Of a DNA stretch of 64,000 nucleotides, positions 27,636-36,408 are shown one piece after another. Each line of letters begins with the position of its first letter. Position 1 is the first letter of the stretch. A program made the translations under genes and the position numbers. The DNA is from Plantactinospora soyae (lineage in GTDB: Bacteria; Actinomycetota; Actinomycetes; Mycobacteriales; Micromonosporaceae): contig NZ_JADBEB010000001.1 of NCBI RefSeq assembly GCF_014874095.1, forward strand, positions 372,001-436,000. Reading direction: 5' to 3'. Under the pieces are notes generated by a model. The model saw nothing but the letters and a program-made list of their open reading frames with translations, did no database searches and was not told where the DNA came from.

Positions 27636-28271
27636 TCATGGCTCGATCACCGCTTTCTCACACCGGAACGCCTCGGCGTACCGGGACCGGCACTCCATCC
27701 CCCGCAGCCGGGCCAGGCCGAGGAACACCTCGTCGTCCCACCAGTCCCGGGCCTTCTGGGACGGGTAGCCCGCGTGCAGCAACTCGACCTTCCGGCGCGC
27801 CCGCTCCTCGGTCAGCGGCAGGTAGACGTTGCGCCGCCCCAGGTCCCCGTCCCACTTGGGGATCTCGTAGTACAACACCGTCGCGTCCCGGAACGACGTG
27901 GGCACGAGCGCGGCGAGTGTGTGGTGGTCCTGGTGGGCGTCGTCCGGGGTGGGCGCCAGCACCAGGTCTGCCGCGAGCGTCGAGGCGGCGGCGTCGACGA
28001 TCTGCTTCGCCTCCCCCCACCTGGCCGGTACCCGGCCGTCCGGCAGGTCGTGCAGGGCGAAGCTCAGCCGTGCGTGCGGCAGGAAGGCCCCGGCCGCCGC
28101 CCGCGCCTCGGCCTGCCGATCCGGTGTTCCGGTGAGCAGCACGTAGTGCACCCGCAGTCCGGGTACGTCGCCCAGGGCGAGCAGCAGTCCTCCGGCGCCG
28201 ATCTCGATGTCGTCCGGATGTGCCCCGAGCAGCACCACGGACCGTGCCGCGCCCAGTCGCAACGGCATCAT
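27636..28271 (-). CDS. PIG-L family N-deacetylase
   Basis: A zinc-dependent LmbE/PIG-L enzyme (211 residues) that removes an acetyl group from an amino sugar or similar substrate. The metal motif AHPDDIEIG lies near residue 17 and the distal HQDHH motif near 113. The basic ending RYAEAFRCEKAVIEP is typical of cluster-associated members. ATG 28271 shares one base with the preceding stop (TGATG), with a second ATG at 28268. Position directly after a nucleotidyltransferase and a sugar methyltransferase indicates action on a sugar nucleotide or glycan in exopolysaccharide synthesis. Confidence 0.92.
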   Translation of the reverse strand: MMPLRLGAARSVVLLGAHPDDIEIGAGGLLLALGDVPGLRVHYVLLTGTPDRQAEARAAAGAFLPHARLSFALHDLPDGRVPARWGEAKQIVDAAASTLAADLVLAPTPDDAHQDHHTLAALVPTSFRDATVLYYEIPKWDGDLGRRNVYLPLTEERARRKVELLHAGYPSQKARDWWDDEVFLGLARLRGMECRSRYAEAFRCEKAVIEP

Positions 28272-29146
28272 CAGCCGGTCAGCCCCAGGTCCCGGGGTGC
28301 ACCGGCAGGGCCGGACGCGCGGGTCCCGGCGAGTACCGGCTCCAGGGCCGGCCTACGTCCTCGGCTCCGGTTGGCGTCCCAGAGCATCCACGGGCAGCGG
28401 GCCGAATGGTAGAGCTGCTCCAACTCGGCCCGGTCCTTGAAGGTGTCGGCGGCCCGCCAGAAGCCGGTGTAGCGCTGGGCGATCAGCCGCTGGTCCGGCA
28501 GCAGCCGGTCGAAGCCGTGCGGGACCAGGTCCTCACCGTCGCGCAGCACGGAGAAGATCTCCGGACGCAGGATGAAGTAGCCGCCGTTCTCCCACTGCAT
28601 CAGCTCGCGGATCGGGCGTACCCGGGTGACCTGGTCGGCGGAGTCGATGTCGATCACGTGGTGGGTCGACTGCACCGGTACGGCGAGCAGGCTCGCCACC
28701 GCGTCGGTGTACCGGAACCGGTCGATCATCTCCGGCAGCGGCGCGTCGGTGAGGGTGTCCGCGTAGTTGGCCAGGAACATCGGCTCGTCCTCGACGTACT
28801 TGCGGACCCGCATCAGCCGCTCGCCGATGCTGGCGCCGAGGCCGGTGTCGATGAAGGTGATGTTCCAGTCGGTGATGTCAGCGGAGAACAGCCGTACGTC
28901 CCGACCGTCCATCGAGAGGCTGAAGTCGTTCGAGAGCGTCTCGTCGTACCGGAGGAAGTAGTCCTTGACCGCGACGGCGCCGTAGCCGAGGCAGAGGATG
29001 AAGTCTGTGTGCCCGAAGTGCGCGTAGTACCGCATCACGTGCCAGAGCAGGGGCCGGTCACCGATCATCGCCATCGGCTTGGGTGCGGACGCCGCGTCCT
29101 CGCGCATCCGCATGCCGAGGCCGCCGCAGAACAGGACCACCTTCAT
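28271..29146 (-). CDS. Sugar-1-phosphate nucleotidyltransferase (RfbF-like)
   Basis: A 291-residue enzyme that activates a sugar-1-phosphate with a nucleoside triphosphate, closest in motif pattern to glucose-1-phosphate cytidylyltransferase. It has the N-terminal FCGGLGMRMRE loop, PKPMAMIGDRPLLWHVMRYY, and the FLANYADTLTD metal-binding segment. A C-terminal Arg/Pro-rich tail of about 35 residues is extra. ATG 29146 shares one base with the upstream methyltransferase stop (TGATG); a longer reading from 29242 has no support. No CDP-glucose dehydratase lies in the window, so the final sugar is uncertain. Confidence 0.88.
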   Translation of the reverse strand: MKVVLFCGGLGMRMREDAASAPKPMAMIGDRPLLWHVMRYYAHFGHTDFILCLGYGAVAVKDYFLRYDETLSNDFSLSMDGRDVRLFSADITDWNITFIDTGLGASIGERLMRVRKYVEDEPMFLANYADTLTDAPLPEMIDRFRYTDAVASLLAVPVQSTHHVIDIDSADQVTRVRPIRELMQWENGGYFILRPEIFSVLRDGEDLVPHGFDRLLPDQRLIAQRYTGFWRAADTFKDRAELEQLYHSARCPWMLWDANRSRGRRPALEPVLAGTRASGPAGAPRDLGLTG

Positions 29147-30375
29147 CAGACCACCTCGAGAGCCGGGATCGGAAAGACCAGCCGGCCACCCCAGTGCCGT
29201 ATGTAGGCCAGCTGGGCGGAGATCTCGGTACGCAGGTTCCACGGCAGCACGAGGACGTAGTCGGGACGGTCCTCGGCGATCCGCTCCGGAGGATGGATCG
29301 GGATGTGCGTACCCGGAAGGAAGCGGCCCTGCTTGTGCGGACTCCGGTCGACCGTGTACTCCAGCAGGTCGGACCGGATCGCACAGTGGTTGAGCAGGGT
29401 GTTGCCCTTGCCCGGGGCGCCGTAGCCGACCACCCGCCGGCCCTGGGCCCGGGCGGTGAGCAGGAAGTCGAGCAGTTCCCGCTTGATGTCGAAGACCGCG
29501 TCGGCGAAGCCGAGGTGTCCGGCCAGGCTGTGCAGCCCGGCCTCGGTCTCGGCGTCCAGTACGGACTTGACGTTGCCGGACGGCTCCCCCGCGGCGGCGG
29601 CCGGTCGGGCGTGCACCCGCAGCGACCCGCCGTGCGAGGAGAGTTCGTCCACGTCGATCACGATCAGGCCGGCGGTGGCCAGCGCACGCTGGGCGGTACG
29701 CAGGGTGAGGTACTGGTAGTGCTCGTGGTAGATGGTGTCGTACTGCCGGCGTTCGATCAGCCGCAGCAGGTGCGGGATCTCGCAGGTGACCAGGCCGGTC
29801 GGCTTGACCAGCGCGGCCAGTCCGGCGGTGAAGTCGACGATGTCGGGTACGTGCGCGTACACGTTGTTGGCCGCGACCAGGTCGGCCCGGCCGTACCGGT
29901 CGGCCAGTTCGGCACCACTGGCCGCGCCCAGGAACCGGATCTCGGTCCGGATCCCCCGGCCCCGGGCCACCTCGGCGATGTTGCCGGCCGGCTCCACCCC
30001 GAGCACCGGCACGCCCCGGGCGACGAAGTGCTGCAACAGGTAGCCGTCGTTGCTCGCCACCTCGGTCACCAGGCTCTGCGGCCCCAGGTCGAGCGCTTCG
30101 GCCATGGCGTCGGCGTACCGCTTGGCGTGCGCCACCCAGGAGTCGGAATAGGACGAGAAATAGGCGTAGTCGGAGAATATCTCCTCACCGGACACGTACG
30201 CCGGAAGTTGCACGAGCAGACAGTTCGCACAGATGCGTACGTGCAACGGATAGAAAGTTTCGGCCGAATCGAGTCGATCCGCGGGCAGATAACTCTCGCA
30301 GAGTGGAGACATCCCCAGGTCGACAAACGTTTCGGTCAATGCCGCGGTACACAGCCGGCATTTGGCAACGGTCAT
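29146..30375 (-). CDS. SAM-dependent sugar C-methyltransferase
   Basis: A 409-residue three-part methyltransferase of the NDP-sugar C-methyltransferase type. An N-terminal zinc-binding domain has CRLC (from Cys6) and CANC; a Rossmann SAM domain has EVASNDGYLLQHF then VLGVEPAGN and the HEHYQYLTL motif; the C-terminal domain has VVGYGAPGKGNTLLNH and PDYVLVLPWNLR. ATG 30375 has GGGTGGGG upstream and replaces a longer frame lacking a ribosome site. It heads the leftward methyltransferase, nucleotidyltransferase, deacetylase unit and is divergent from the epimerase gene, giving shared control across 178 bp. Confidence 0.93.
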   Translation of the reverse strand: MTVAKCRLCTAALTETFVDLGMSPLCESYLPADRLDSAETFYPLHVRICANCLLVQLPAYVSGEEIFSDYAYFSSYSDSWVAHAKRYADAMAEALDLGPQSLVTEVASNDGYLLQHFVARGVPVLGVEPAGNIAEVARGRGIRTEIRFLGAASGAELADRYGRADLVAANNVYAHVPDIVDFTAGLAALVKPTGLVTCEIPHLLRLIERRQYDTIYHEHYQYLTLRTAQRALATAGLIVIDVDELSSHGGSLRVHARPAAAAGEPSGNVKSVLDAETEAGLHSLAGHLGFADAVFDIKRELLDFLLTARAQGRRVVGYGAPGKGNTLLNHCAIRSDLLEYTVDRSPHKQGRFLPGTHIPIHPPERIAEDRPDYVLVLPWNLRTEISAQLAYIRHWGGRLVFPIPALEVV

Positions 30376-30553
30376 GCCCCACCCACCCCGATATGATCGG
30401 AATACCGGCGCGGCGCCCGCCCGCCTGCGCGCCACGCTAACCAGGGCTCCGGTACACCGGGAGTGGTTCAGTAAAAAGTCCGACAATAGCCCGCCCGGCC
30501 AGTGGGCCACCCATAAACTCGCCTTCTCACCCGGCGACGACGGGAGCTTTGCC

Positions 30554-31585
30554 GTGCGTGTTCTCGTAACCGGCCATCATGGTTACCTCGGCGGCGTACT
30601 CACCCCGATGCTGCGCGCGGCCGGACACGACGTGACCGGCCTGGACACCGATTACTACCTGGACTGTCTACTTGGTCCGCCGCCACCGGACGTACCCACG
30701 ATCCGACTCGACCTGCGGGACGTCGGGCCCGAGCACCTCGCCGGATTCGACGCGGTGTGCCATCTCGCCGCCCTCTGCAACGATCCGATCGGCAACCTCA
30801 ACCCGGAACTGACCTACGAGATCAACCACCGGGCGACGCTCCGGCTGGCCAGGGCCGCCAAGGCCGCCGGGGTCACCCGGTTCCTCTTCTCCTCCTCGTG
30901 CAGCCTCTACGGGGCCGGCACCGACGACCGGCCGTTGGACGAGGAGGCCGGCTTCGCGCCGGTCACCCCGTACGGCGAGTCGAAGATCCGCGCCGAGCAG
31001 GACCTCGCCGGGCTCGCCGACGACGACTTCTCCCCGGTGTTCCTGCGCAACGCCACCGCGTACGGCTTCTCGCCCCGGCTCCGGGGTGACCTGGTGGTCA
31101 ACGACCTCACCGCACACGCACTGCTCACCGGCGAGGTCCGGCTGCTCTCCGACGGCTCCGCCTGGCGTCCGCTGGTGCACGCCGAGGACATCTGCGCGGC
31201 CTTCCTGGCGCTGCTGGAGGCGCCCCGGGAGCAGGTGCACGGCCAGGCGTACAACATCGGGGTCAGTACCGAGAACTACCTGATCCGCGACGTCGCCGAG
31301 CTGGTCGCCGAGGTGGTGCCCGGATCGCGGGTCACCTTCGCCGGTGGCGCGTCGCCGGACGCCCGCAACTACCGGGTCAGCTGTGACCTGGTGACGGCGC
31401 GGGTGCCGGGCTTCCGTCCCCGCTGGACTGTGCGCAAGGGGATCGAGGAGCTGGTCGAGGCGTACCAGCGGCACGGGCTGACCATCGAGGCGTTCCGGAG
31501 CGAGCGGCACCAGCGACTGCGTCAGATCCGGGCGCTCACCGACGCCGGCCGGCTCGACACCGAGCTGCGCTGGAGTACCCGGTGA
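30554..31585 (+). CDS. NAD(P)-dependent sugar epimerase/dehydratase
   Basis: An extended short-chain dehydrogenase of 343 residues acting on a nucleotide sugar. GTG 30554 has GGGAG 7 nt upstream; the frame open further upstream lies over the divergent promoter. The cofactor loop is VTGHHGYLGG (Gly7, Gly10, Gly13). The catalytic set comprises SSSCSLYG and YGESK (Tyr and Lys). Late motifs RPLVHAEDICAAFL and YNIGVSTENY fit the family. It overlaps the next methyltransferase gene by 4 nt (GTGA). Confidence 0.92.
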   Translation: MRVLVTGHHGYLGGVLTPMLRAAGHDVTGLDTDYYLDCLLGPPPPDVPTIRLDLRDVGPEHLAGFDAVCHLAALCNDPIGNLNPELTYEINHRATLRLARAAKAAGVTRFLFSSSCSLYGAGTDDRPLDEEAGFAPVTPYGESKIRAEQDLAGLADDDFSPVFLRNATAYGFSPRLRGDLVVNDLTAHALLTGEVRLLSDGSAWRPLVHAEDICAAFLALLEAPREQVHGQAYNIGVSTENYLIRDVAELVAEVVPGSRVTFAGGASPDARNYRVSCDLVTARVPGFRPRWTVRKGIEELVEAYQRHGLTIEAFRSERHQRLRQIRALTDAGRLDTELRWSTR

Positions 31586-32802
31586 CCGATGCCGGTACAC
31601 CGGCCGGGGTACGGCGGTCGGTCCACCGCTGTGCCGCCTGCGGACGTCACGACCTGGTCCCCTTCGCCGACCTGGGCGAGATCCCGGTGTTCTGCGGTGT
31701 GCACTGGGCGAGTCGGGCCGAGGCACTGGCCAGCCCGCTCGGGCGGATGTGGCTGGCGTACTGCCCGGAATGCGGGTACGTGCGCAACCTCGCGTTCGAT
31801 CCGGACGTTCTGGTCTACGACACCACCATGGACACCAACCTGCACCACTCGCCCGCGTTCGGAGCCTTCTCGGCGGAACTGGTCAAGCACCTCGCTGAGC
31901 GGTACCCGCTGCGCGGCGGCACCGTCCTCGACATCGGCTGCGGCCAGGGCGAGTTCCTCCGTGAGCTGTGTTCCGTGGCGAACTGCCGGGGTCTCGGCTA
32001 CGACGCGATGTACGCCGGCACGGTCGGCCCCGACCCGTCGGGCGCGGTCTTCCACAGCGGGCCGGCGCCACTGAACGACGGCACCCCGGCGTTCGACCTC
32101 GTCACCTCCCGGCACTGGTTCGAGCACCTCGACGACCCGTTCGGCTTCCTCGTCCGGCTGCGCGAACTCGCCGGGACCAGACCGGTGTACGGCTACCTCG
32201 AGGTGCCGGACGCCGCCTACGACCTGGCCACCGCCGGCTGGGAGGTGATCTATCCGCACGTCTCCTACTTCGACGGGTACTCGCTGTGCCGGATCGCCCA
32301 GCGGGCCGGCTGGCGGGTGACGGACACCGGGCGGCTCTTCTCCGGCATGTTCCGGTTCGTGGAGATCTCGGTCAACGCTCCCGGACCGGTACCCGGGAGC
32401 GGGTTGTCCGGGGCGGCGCTGCCCGGCCTCGCGGACCGGGAGCGGCAGCTCACCTCGATCGCCGGCTTCGCCGGGCGGCACGCCGCCGAGCGGAAGCGCT
32501 GGCGCGACACCATCGACCGGCTGATCGCCGACGGCGACCGGCCGGTGCTCTGGGGTGCCGGCTCGCGCGGGGTGCAGTTCCTGCACCTGGCCGACCCGGA
32601 CCGCCGGCTGGCGGCGGTGGTGGACGTCAACCCGCGCAAGTGGGGCCGGTACCTGCCGGTGACCGGGCACGAGGTGACCGCCCCGGCGACCCTCGTCGGT
32701 TCGGACACCCGCTCGGTCATCATCACGAACCCGGCCTACCGCGACGAGATCGACGCCGCCCTTCGCCAGCTCGGCGTGACTGCCACGCTGCTGGTCGCCT
32801 GA
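31582..32802 (+). CDS. SAM-dependent methyltransferase with C-methyltransferase C-terminal domain
   Basis: A 406-residue enzyme with the same three-part plan as the leftward methyltransferase. Zinc ligands are in HRCAACG and YCPECGYVRN, the SAM site is VLDIGCGQGEFLRELC, and SRHWFEHLDDPFGFL is the motif-II region. The C-terminal nucleotide-sugar domain has VLWGAGSRGVQFLHL and VIITNPAYRDEI. GTG 31582 overlaps the epimerase stop by 4 nt. Sequence divergence from the other methyltransferase indicates a different sugar or position rather than a recent copy (inference). Confidence 0.9.
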   Translation: MTDAGTPAGVRRSVHRCAACGRHDLVPFADLGEIPVFCGVHWASRAEALASPLGRMWLAYCPECGYVRNLAFDPDVLVYDTTMDTNLHHSPAFGAFSAELVKHLAERYPLRGGTVLDIGCGQGEFLRELCSVANCRGLGYDAMYAGTVGPDPSGAVFHSGPAPLNDGTPAFDLVTSRHWFEHLDDPFGFLVRLRELAGTRPVYGYLEVPDAAYDLATAGWEVIYPHVSYFDGYSLCRIAQRAGWRVTDTGRLFSGMFRFVEISVNAPGPVPGSGLSGAALPGLADRERQLTSIAGFAGRHAAERKRWRDTIDRLIADGDRPVLWGAGSRGVQFLHLADPDRRLAAVVDVNPRKWGRYLPVTGHEVTAPATLVGSDTRSVIITNPAYRDEIDAALRQLGVTATLLVA

Positions 32803-32815
32803 GCGGAGGGAACTG

Positions 32816-33730
32816 ATGGAGCCAGCGCCCCGGGTGACTCTGGGCGTCCCCCTCTACAACGCCGAGCGCTATCTCGAAGACTGCCTCGACGCGCTGCTCG
32901 CCCAGGACTACCCCGACTTCGAGATCATCATCAGCGACAACGCGTCGACCGACCGGACCTGGGAGATCTGCGAGGCGTACGCGGCGCGGGACGCCCGGAT
33001 CCGGCTCTACCGCAACCCGCGCAACTTCGGCGGCCACGTCAACTACGCCCGGGTGGTCGAGCTGGCCCGGGGCGAGTTGTTCAAGTGGGTGGCGTACGAC
33101 GACGTCTGCCTGCCGGCGTACCTGCGCACCTGCGTGGCTGCCCTGGACGCCGCCGGCCCACAGGCTGTGCTCTCCTATCCCCGTACCGTGCTGATCGACG
33201 AGGCCGGCGAGGTGATCGGCCCGTACGCCGACCGGCTGGACCTGCGTGATCGGCGACCGTGGCGCCGGGTCGCCGGAGTGGCGAGGAACATCAACCTCTG
33301 CCACGCGCACTTCGGCGTCTTCCGGATGTCCGCGCTGCGCCGGACCGGCATGATCCGCCCTTTCCTCTCCTCGGACTACACGCTGATCGCCGAGGTGGCC
33401 CGGCTCGGCGAGATCCACGAGGTCGACCAGCCGCTGTTCCTGCGCCGCATGCACGGCGGCTCCACCCGGCAGGCCGAGGGCGCGACGGCGGCCTCGGCGC
33501 TGGCCTGGTACGGACAGGCGGGGCGGCGGGTCCGGGCACCCCGGATGCGGATGCTCGCCGAGACGCTCCGGATGCTCTCCACCGGCTCCGAGCCGCTGGG
33601 CACCCGGATCAGCTCCGCGGCGGCCTTCCTCGCCACCTGGTGGGCCCGCCGGGTCCGGGTCCGGCTCGGGCGGCTGCGCCGCAGCGTGGTCCGCCGGATC
33701 CGGGCCAGTACGGCAAAGGGCAACGCCTGA
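32816..33730 (+). CDS. Glycosyltransferase family 2
   Basis: A GT-A inverting glycosyltransferase of 304 residues that probably adds one sugar to the lipid-linked repeat unit at the membrane. ATG 32816 has GGAGGG upstream. Marks are VPLYNAERYLEDCLDALLAQ, IIISDNASTDRTWEI, the acidic metal motif AYDDVCLP (a DxD variant) and FLSSDYTLIAEVARLGEI, which resembles the catalytic-base region. The C-terminus is Arg-rich and may touch the membrane. It is followed without a gap by the flippase gene. Confidence 0.92.
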   Translation: MEPAPRVTLGVPLYNAERYLEDCLDALLAQDYPDFEIIISDNASTDRTWEICEAYAARDARIRLYRNPRNFGGHVNYARVVELARGELFKWVAYDDVCLPAYLRTCVAALDAAGPQAVLSYPRTVLIDEAGEVIGPYADRLDLRDRRPWRRVAGVARNINLCHAHFGVFRMSALRRTGMIRPFLSSDYTLIAEVARLGEIHEVDQPLFLRRMHGGSTRQAEGATAASALAWYGQAGRRVRAPRMRMLAETLRMLSTGSEPLGTRISSAAAFLATWWARRVRVRLGRLRRSVVRRIRASTAKGNA

Positions 33731-35338
33731 ATGGCTGACATCCCACCAGGCACCGCAGCGGGGACGGGCGCGGTCGCGACGGACCCGACGCCGGGATCGA
33801 CTGATCCGGAGCAGGCCCGGACGGGCGGCGCCGGACGGCTGCACTCCGCGATCGGCTGGTCGTACGTCCTCACCGCCGGTCGGATCGGCTCGTCGATCCT
33901 GGTCACCTTCCTGCTCGCCCGGCTGCTCGGGCCGAGCGAGTTCGGGTTGGTGGCGATGGCCACGGTCTTCATCACCGTGGCACAGACCCTGATCCAGCAG
34001 GGGCTGGTCTCCGCGATCGTGCAGCGCGACAAGCTGACGCCGGAGCACCTGGACGGCGCCTTCGTCGTACTGGTGCTGGCCGGTCTGGTGATCGGCGGGC
34101 TCACCGCCGCCGCGAGCCCGCTGTGGGCGCTGGCCAACCGGGCGCCGGAGCTGACCACCATCTGCGTGGCGCTCTCCCCGCTGGTACTGCTCCAGGGGCT
34201 CTCCATCGTGCCCGAGGCGGTGCTGCGCCGGGAACTGCGGTTCCGCGCGGTCGCCATCCGTACCCTGCTCGCCTCGCTGCTCAGCGGCGCTGTCGGGGTG
34301 GGACTGGCGCTGGCCGGAGCCGGCATCTGGGCCCTGGTCGCGCAGCAGCTGGTCAACGCCGTGGTCGGCCTGGTGGTGCTCTGGGCGGTCTGTCCGTGGC
34401 GGCCGAGCCGGCGGCCCCGGCTGTCCGGGATCCGGGACCTGCTGGTCTTCTCCGCCCACTCGGCGAACGCCGGCCTGGGCCTGATGCTCAGCTCCAAGGC
34501 GGACGTCATCTTCACCGGCCTCTTCTTCGGACCGGTGGCGACCGGCATCTACCGGCTGGCCGCCCGGCTGCCGGACATGCTGGTCGACGTGACGGTCCGC
34601 TCGCTGCAACAGGTGGCGCTTCCCTCGCTGTCCCGGTTGCAGCGGGACCGGGCCGCGCTCGCCGCGCACCTGAACCAGCTCCAGCACCTCGGCGCGCTGG
34701 CCGGGCTGCCGGTACTGGGCGTGCTGGCGGCGACCGCGGATCCGCTGGTCACCCTGCTGGGTCCGCAGTGGGCCGGGACCGAGGTTCCGCTGCGGCTGCT
34801 CTGCCTCTTCGGCGCCGTCAACGTGTACGGCGTGCTTCTCGGCCCGGCGTTGCAGGCGATCGGTCAGCCGGGCAAGCTCGCCGCGATCCTGTGGACCCGG
34901 GGAGTGCTCGGGGTGGCGACGCTCGCCGCCGTCGGCACCCTGCTGACCGGATACAGCGACCTGGCCGAGGCGACCGCGGTGGCGCTGGCCGGGATCGGCA
35001 TGCAGGTCATCGTCACCGCGCTCGCGGTCTGGGTCACCGTACGTCGGGCGGCGCAGGCGTCGATCGCCAGCTTCCTCGTGCCGACGCTGCCGGCCGTACT
35101 GGCCGCGATCACCGCCGCGCTGGTGCCGCTGGCGTACGGCTGGATCGGTCTGTCCGTCGGGCCGCTGGTCGGCCTGCTGGTGCTCGGCGGTACGGCGGGA
35201 CTGATCGCCGGGGTGCTGCTCTGGGTCACCGACGCCCGACTACGCCGACTGGTACTGACCCGGATCCCCGAACGCCTACGGAACCGGATACCGCTGCGCC
35301 GCTCCCGGTCCACCCGGAGCGGCCCCAGCGAGGGGTAG
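33731..35338 (+). CDS. Wzx-type oligosaccharide flippase
   Basis: A polytopic membrane protein of 535 residues in the polysaccharide transporter (MOP) superfamily, expected to flip lipid-linked repeat units outward. After a polar leader of about 35 residues there are 12-14 hydrophobic spans, starting SAIGWSYVLTAGRIGSSILV and FLLARLLGPSEFGLVAMATV, the latter being the classic family motif. LSSKADVIFTGLFFGPVATG marks the central repeat. ATG 33731 directly abuts the GT2 stop. It ends 13 bp before a convergent DUF397 gene. Confidence 0.93.
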   Translation: MADIPPGTAAGTGAVATDPTPGSTDPEQARTGGAGRLHSAIGWSYVLTAGRIGSSILVTFLLARLLGPSEFGLVAMATVFITVAQTLIQQGLVSAIVQRDKLTPEHLDGAFVVLVLAGLVIGGLTAAASPLWALANRAPELTTICVALSPLVLLQGLSIVPEAVLRRELRFRAVAIRTLLASLLSGAVGVGLALAGAGIWALVAQQLVNAVVGLVVLWAVCPWRPSRRPRLSGIRDLLVFSAHSANAGLGLMLSSKADVIFTGLFFGPVATGIYRLAARLPDMLVDVTVRSLQQVALPSLSRLQRDRAALAAHLNQLQHLGALAGLPVLGVLAATADPLVTLLGPQWAGTEVPLRLLCLFGAVNVYGVLLGPALQAIGQPGKLAAILWTRGVLGVATLAAVGTLLTGYSDLAEATAVALAGIGMQVIVTALAVWVTVRRAAQASIASFLVPTLPAVLAAITAALVPLAYGWIGLSVGPLVGLLVLGGTAGLIAGVLLWVTDARLRRLVLTRIPERLRNRIPLRRSRSTRSGPSEG

Positions 35339-35350
35339 CGGAAAGCCCCG

Positions 35351-35536
35351 TCAGCCCCTGACGTTGGCCACGAACGCCCGCCAGGTGGCCGGGCCGAAGG
35401 TCAGGGTGCCGCCGGCCCGGTCCTTGCTGTCCCGGACCAGCACCCGGCCGGGCAGGTTGTCCGCCACCTCTACGCAGGTGCCCTGGTTGGAGTTGCTGCG
35501 GGTGCTCGTGCGCCACCGCGCGCCTGTCACGTCCAT
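35351..35536 (-). CDS. DUF397 domain protein
   Basis: A 61-residue actinobacterial protein. The family signature is complete: WRTSTRSNSNQGTCVEVAD then VLVRDSKDRAGGTLTFGP and WRAFVANVR. DUF397 proteins pair with DUF5753 regulators (WhiJ/BldB-like systems) and probably modulate them. It starts at ATG 35536, inside the last codons of that regulator gene (10-nt overlap), so the two are co-expressed. Confidence 0.95.
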   Translation of the reverse strand: MDVTGARWRTSTRSNSNQGTCVEVADNLPGRVLVRDSKDRAGGTLTFGPATWRAFVANVRG

Positions 35537-36330
35537 CTCTCCGCCACCTCCCGGAACTTCTCCATCGACTGCTGCGGGGGCAGTGCCTCACTCAGTATCG
35601 CCTCCCAGCGTCGGCGTAGCAGCTCCACTTCCTCGGGCCGGACGGTCACCTGCCCCCGCAGGGGGTTGTCGAGGTAGGCGATCTCCTCGTCGCTCGGCAT
35701 GGCGGCGATGACGAACTGCCCGTCCAGCCCGGGATAGGCCCCCACGCCGACCGGCACGACGTGCAGCCGAAGCCGTGGGTGCTCCGCGCCGAGCCGGGCC
35801 AGCTCCAGGCACTGCTCGCGCATCACCTTCGCGCCGCCGATCGGCCGGCGCAGCGCCTCCTCGTCCAGTACCGCCACGATCTGGGGCGGATCGTCGACGT
35901 CCAGGATCCGTCGCCGTTCCAGTCGGGCGGCCACCCGCTTCTCCACCTCGGCCGTCCGCAACGCGGGGTTGCTCGTAAACACCGCGCGGGCGTACTCCTC
36001 GGTCTGCAACAGGCCCGGCACGTACGCGTGCTCGTACCAGCGGAGCAGGACCGCATCGCGCTCCATCGCGGCCCGCTCGCGTACCCAGGGCGGCTCGTCG
36101 TCCAGTCCGGACAGCTCCGTCCACAACCGCTCGAAGAGTCCGCCGGTTTTGAACGCCTTGTCGATCGCGCGCAGGTAGTCGAGCTTGGGCAGCCGGGTTC
36201 CCACCTCCACGGCACTGACGTGCGAGCCGGAAAAGTTGATCAGTTTGCCCATCTCGTCCTGGTTCAGGCCCGCCGCCAGCCGGATCCGCCGTAACTCCCG
36301 AAGCAGGAACTCGCTGAACGGATTTCCCAT
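35527..36330 (-). CDS. XRE-type regulator with DUF5753 domain
   Basis: A 267-residue actinobacterial regulator. The N-terminal helix-turn-helix reads LRRIRLAAGLNQDEMGKLIN and SGSHVSAVEVGTRLP. The DUF5753 domain begins WYEHAYVPGLLQTEEYARAV, with a later QIVAVLDEEALRRPIGGAKV and VVPVGVGAYPGLDGQFV. ATG 36330 has GGAGG 6 nt upstream, better than an in-frame start at 36357. Together with the overlapping DUF397 gene it forms a module of the WhiJ type known from Streptomyces development. It sits between the two exopolysaccharide blocks and may regulate them (inference). Confidence 0.95.
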   Translation of the reverse strand: MGNPFSEFLLRELRRIRLAAGLNQDEMGKLINFSGSHVSAVEVGTRLPKLDYLRAIDKAFKTGGLFERLWTELSGLDDEPPWVRERAAMERDAVLLRWYEHAYVPGLLQTEEYARAVFTSNPALRTAEVEKRVAARLERRRILDVDDPPQIVAVLDEEALRRPIGGAKVMREQCLELARLGAEHPRLRLHVVPVGVGAYPGLDGQFVIAAMPSDEEIAYLDNPLRGQVTVRPEEVELLRRRWEAILSEALPPQQSMEKFREVAERWT

Positions 36331-36408
36331 CGGTCCTCCCACGTCCTGATCGAACACGTCGGCACCCGATCGTAGCGAGTTGATCTACACAGCGTGAGCT
36401 ATGACTCG

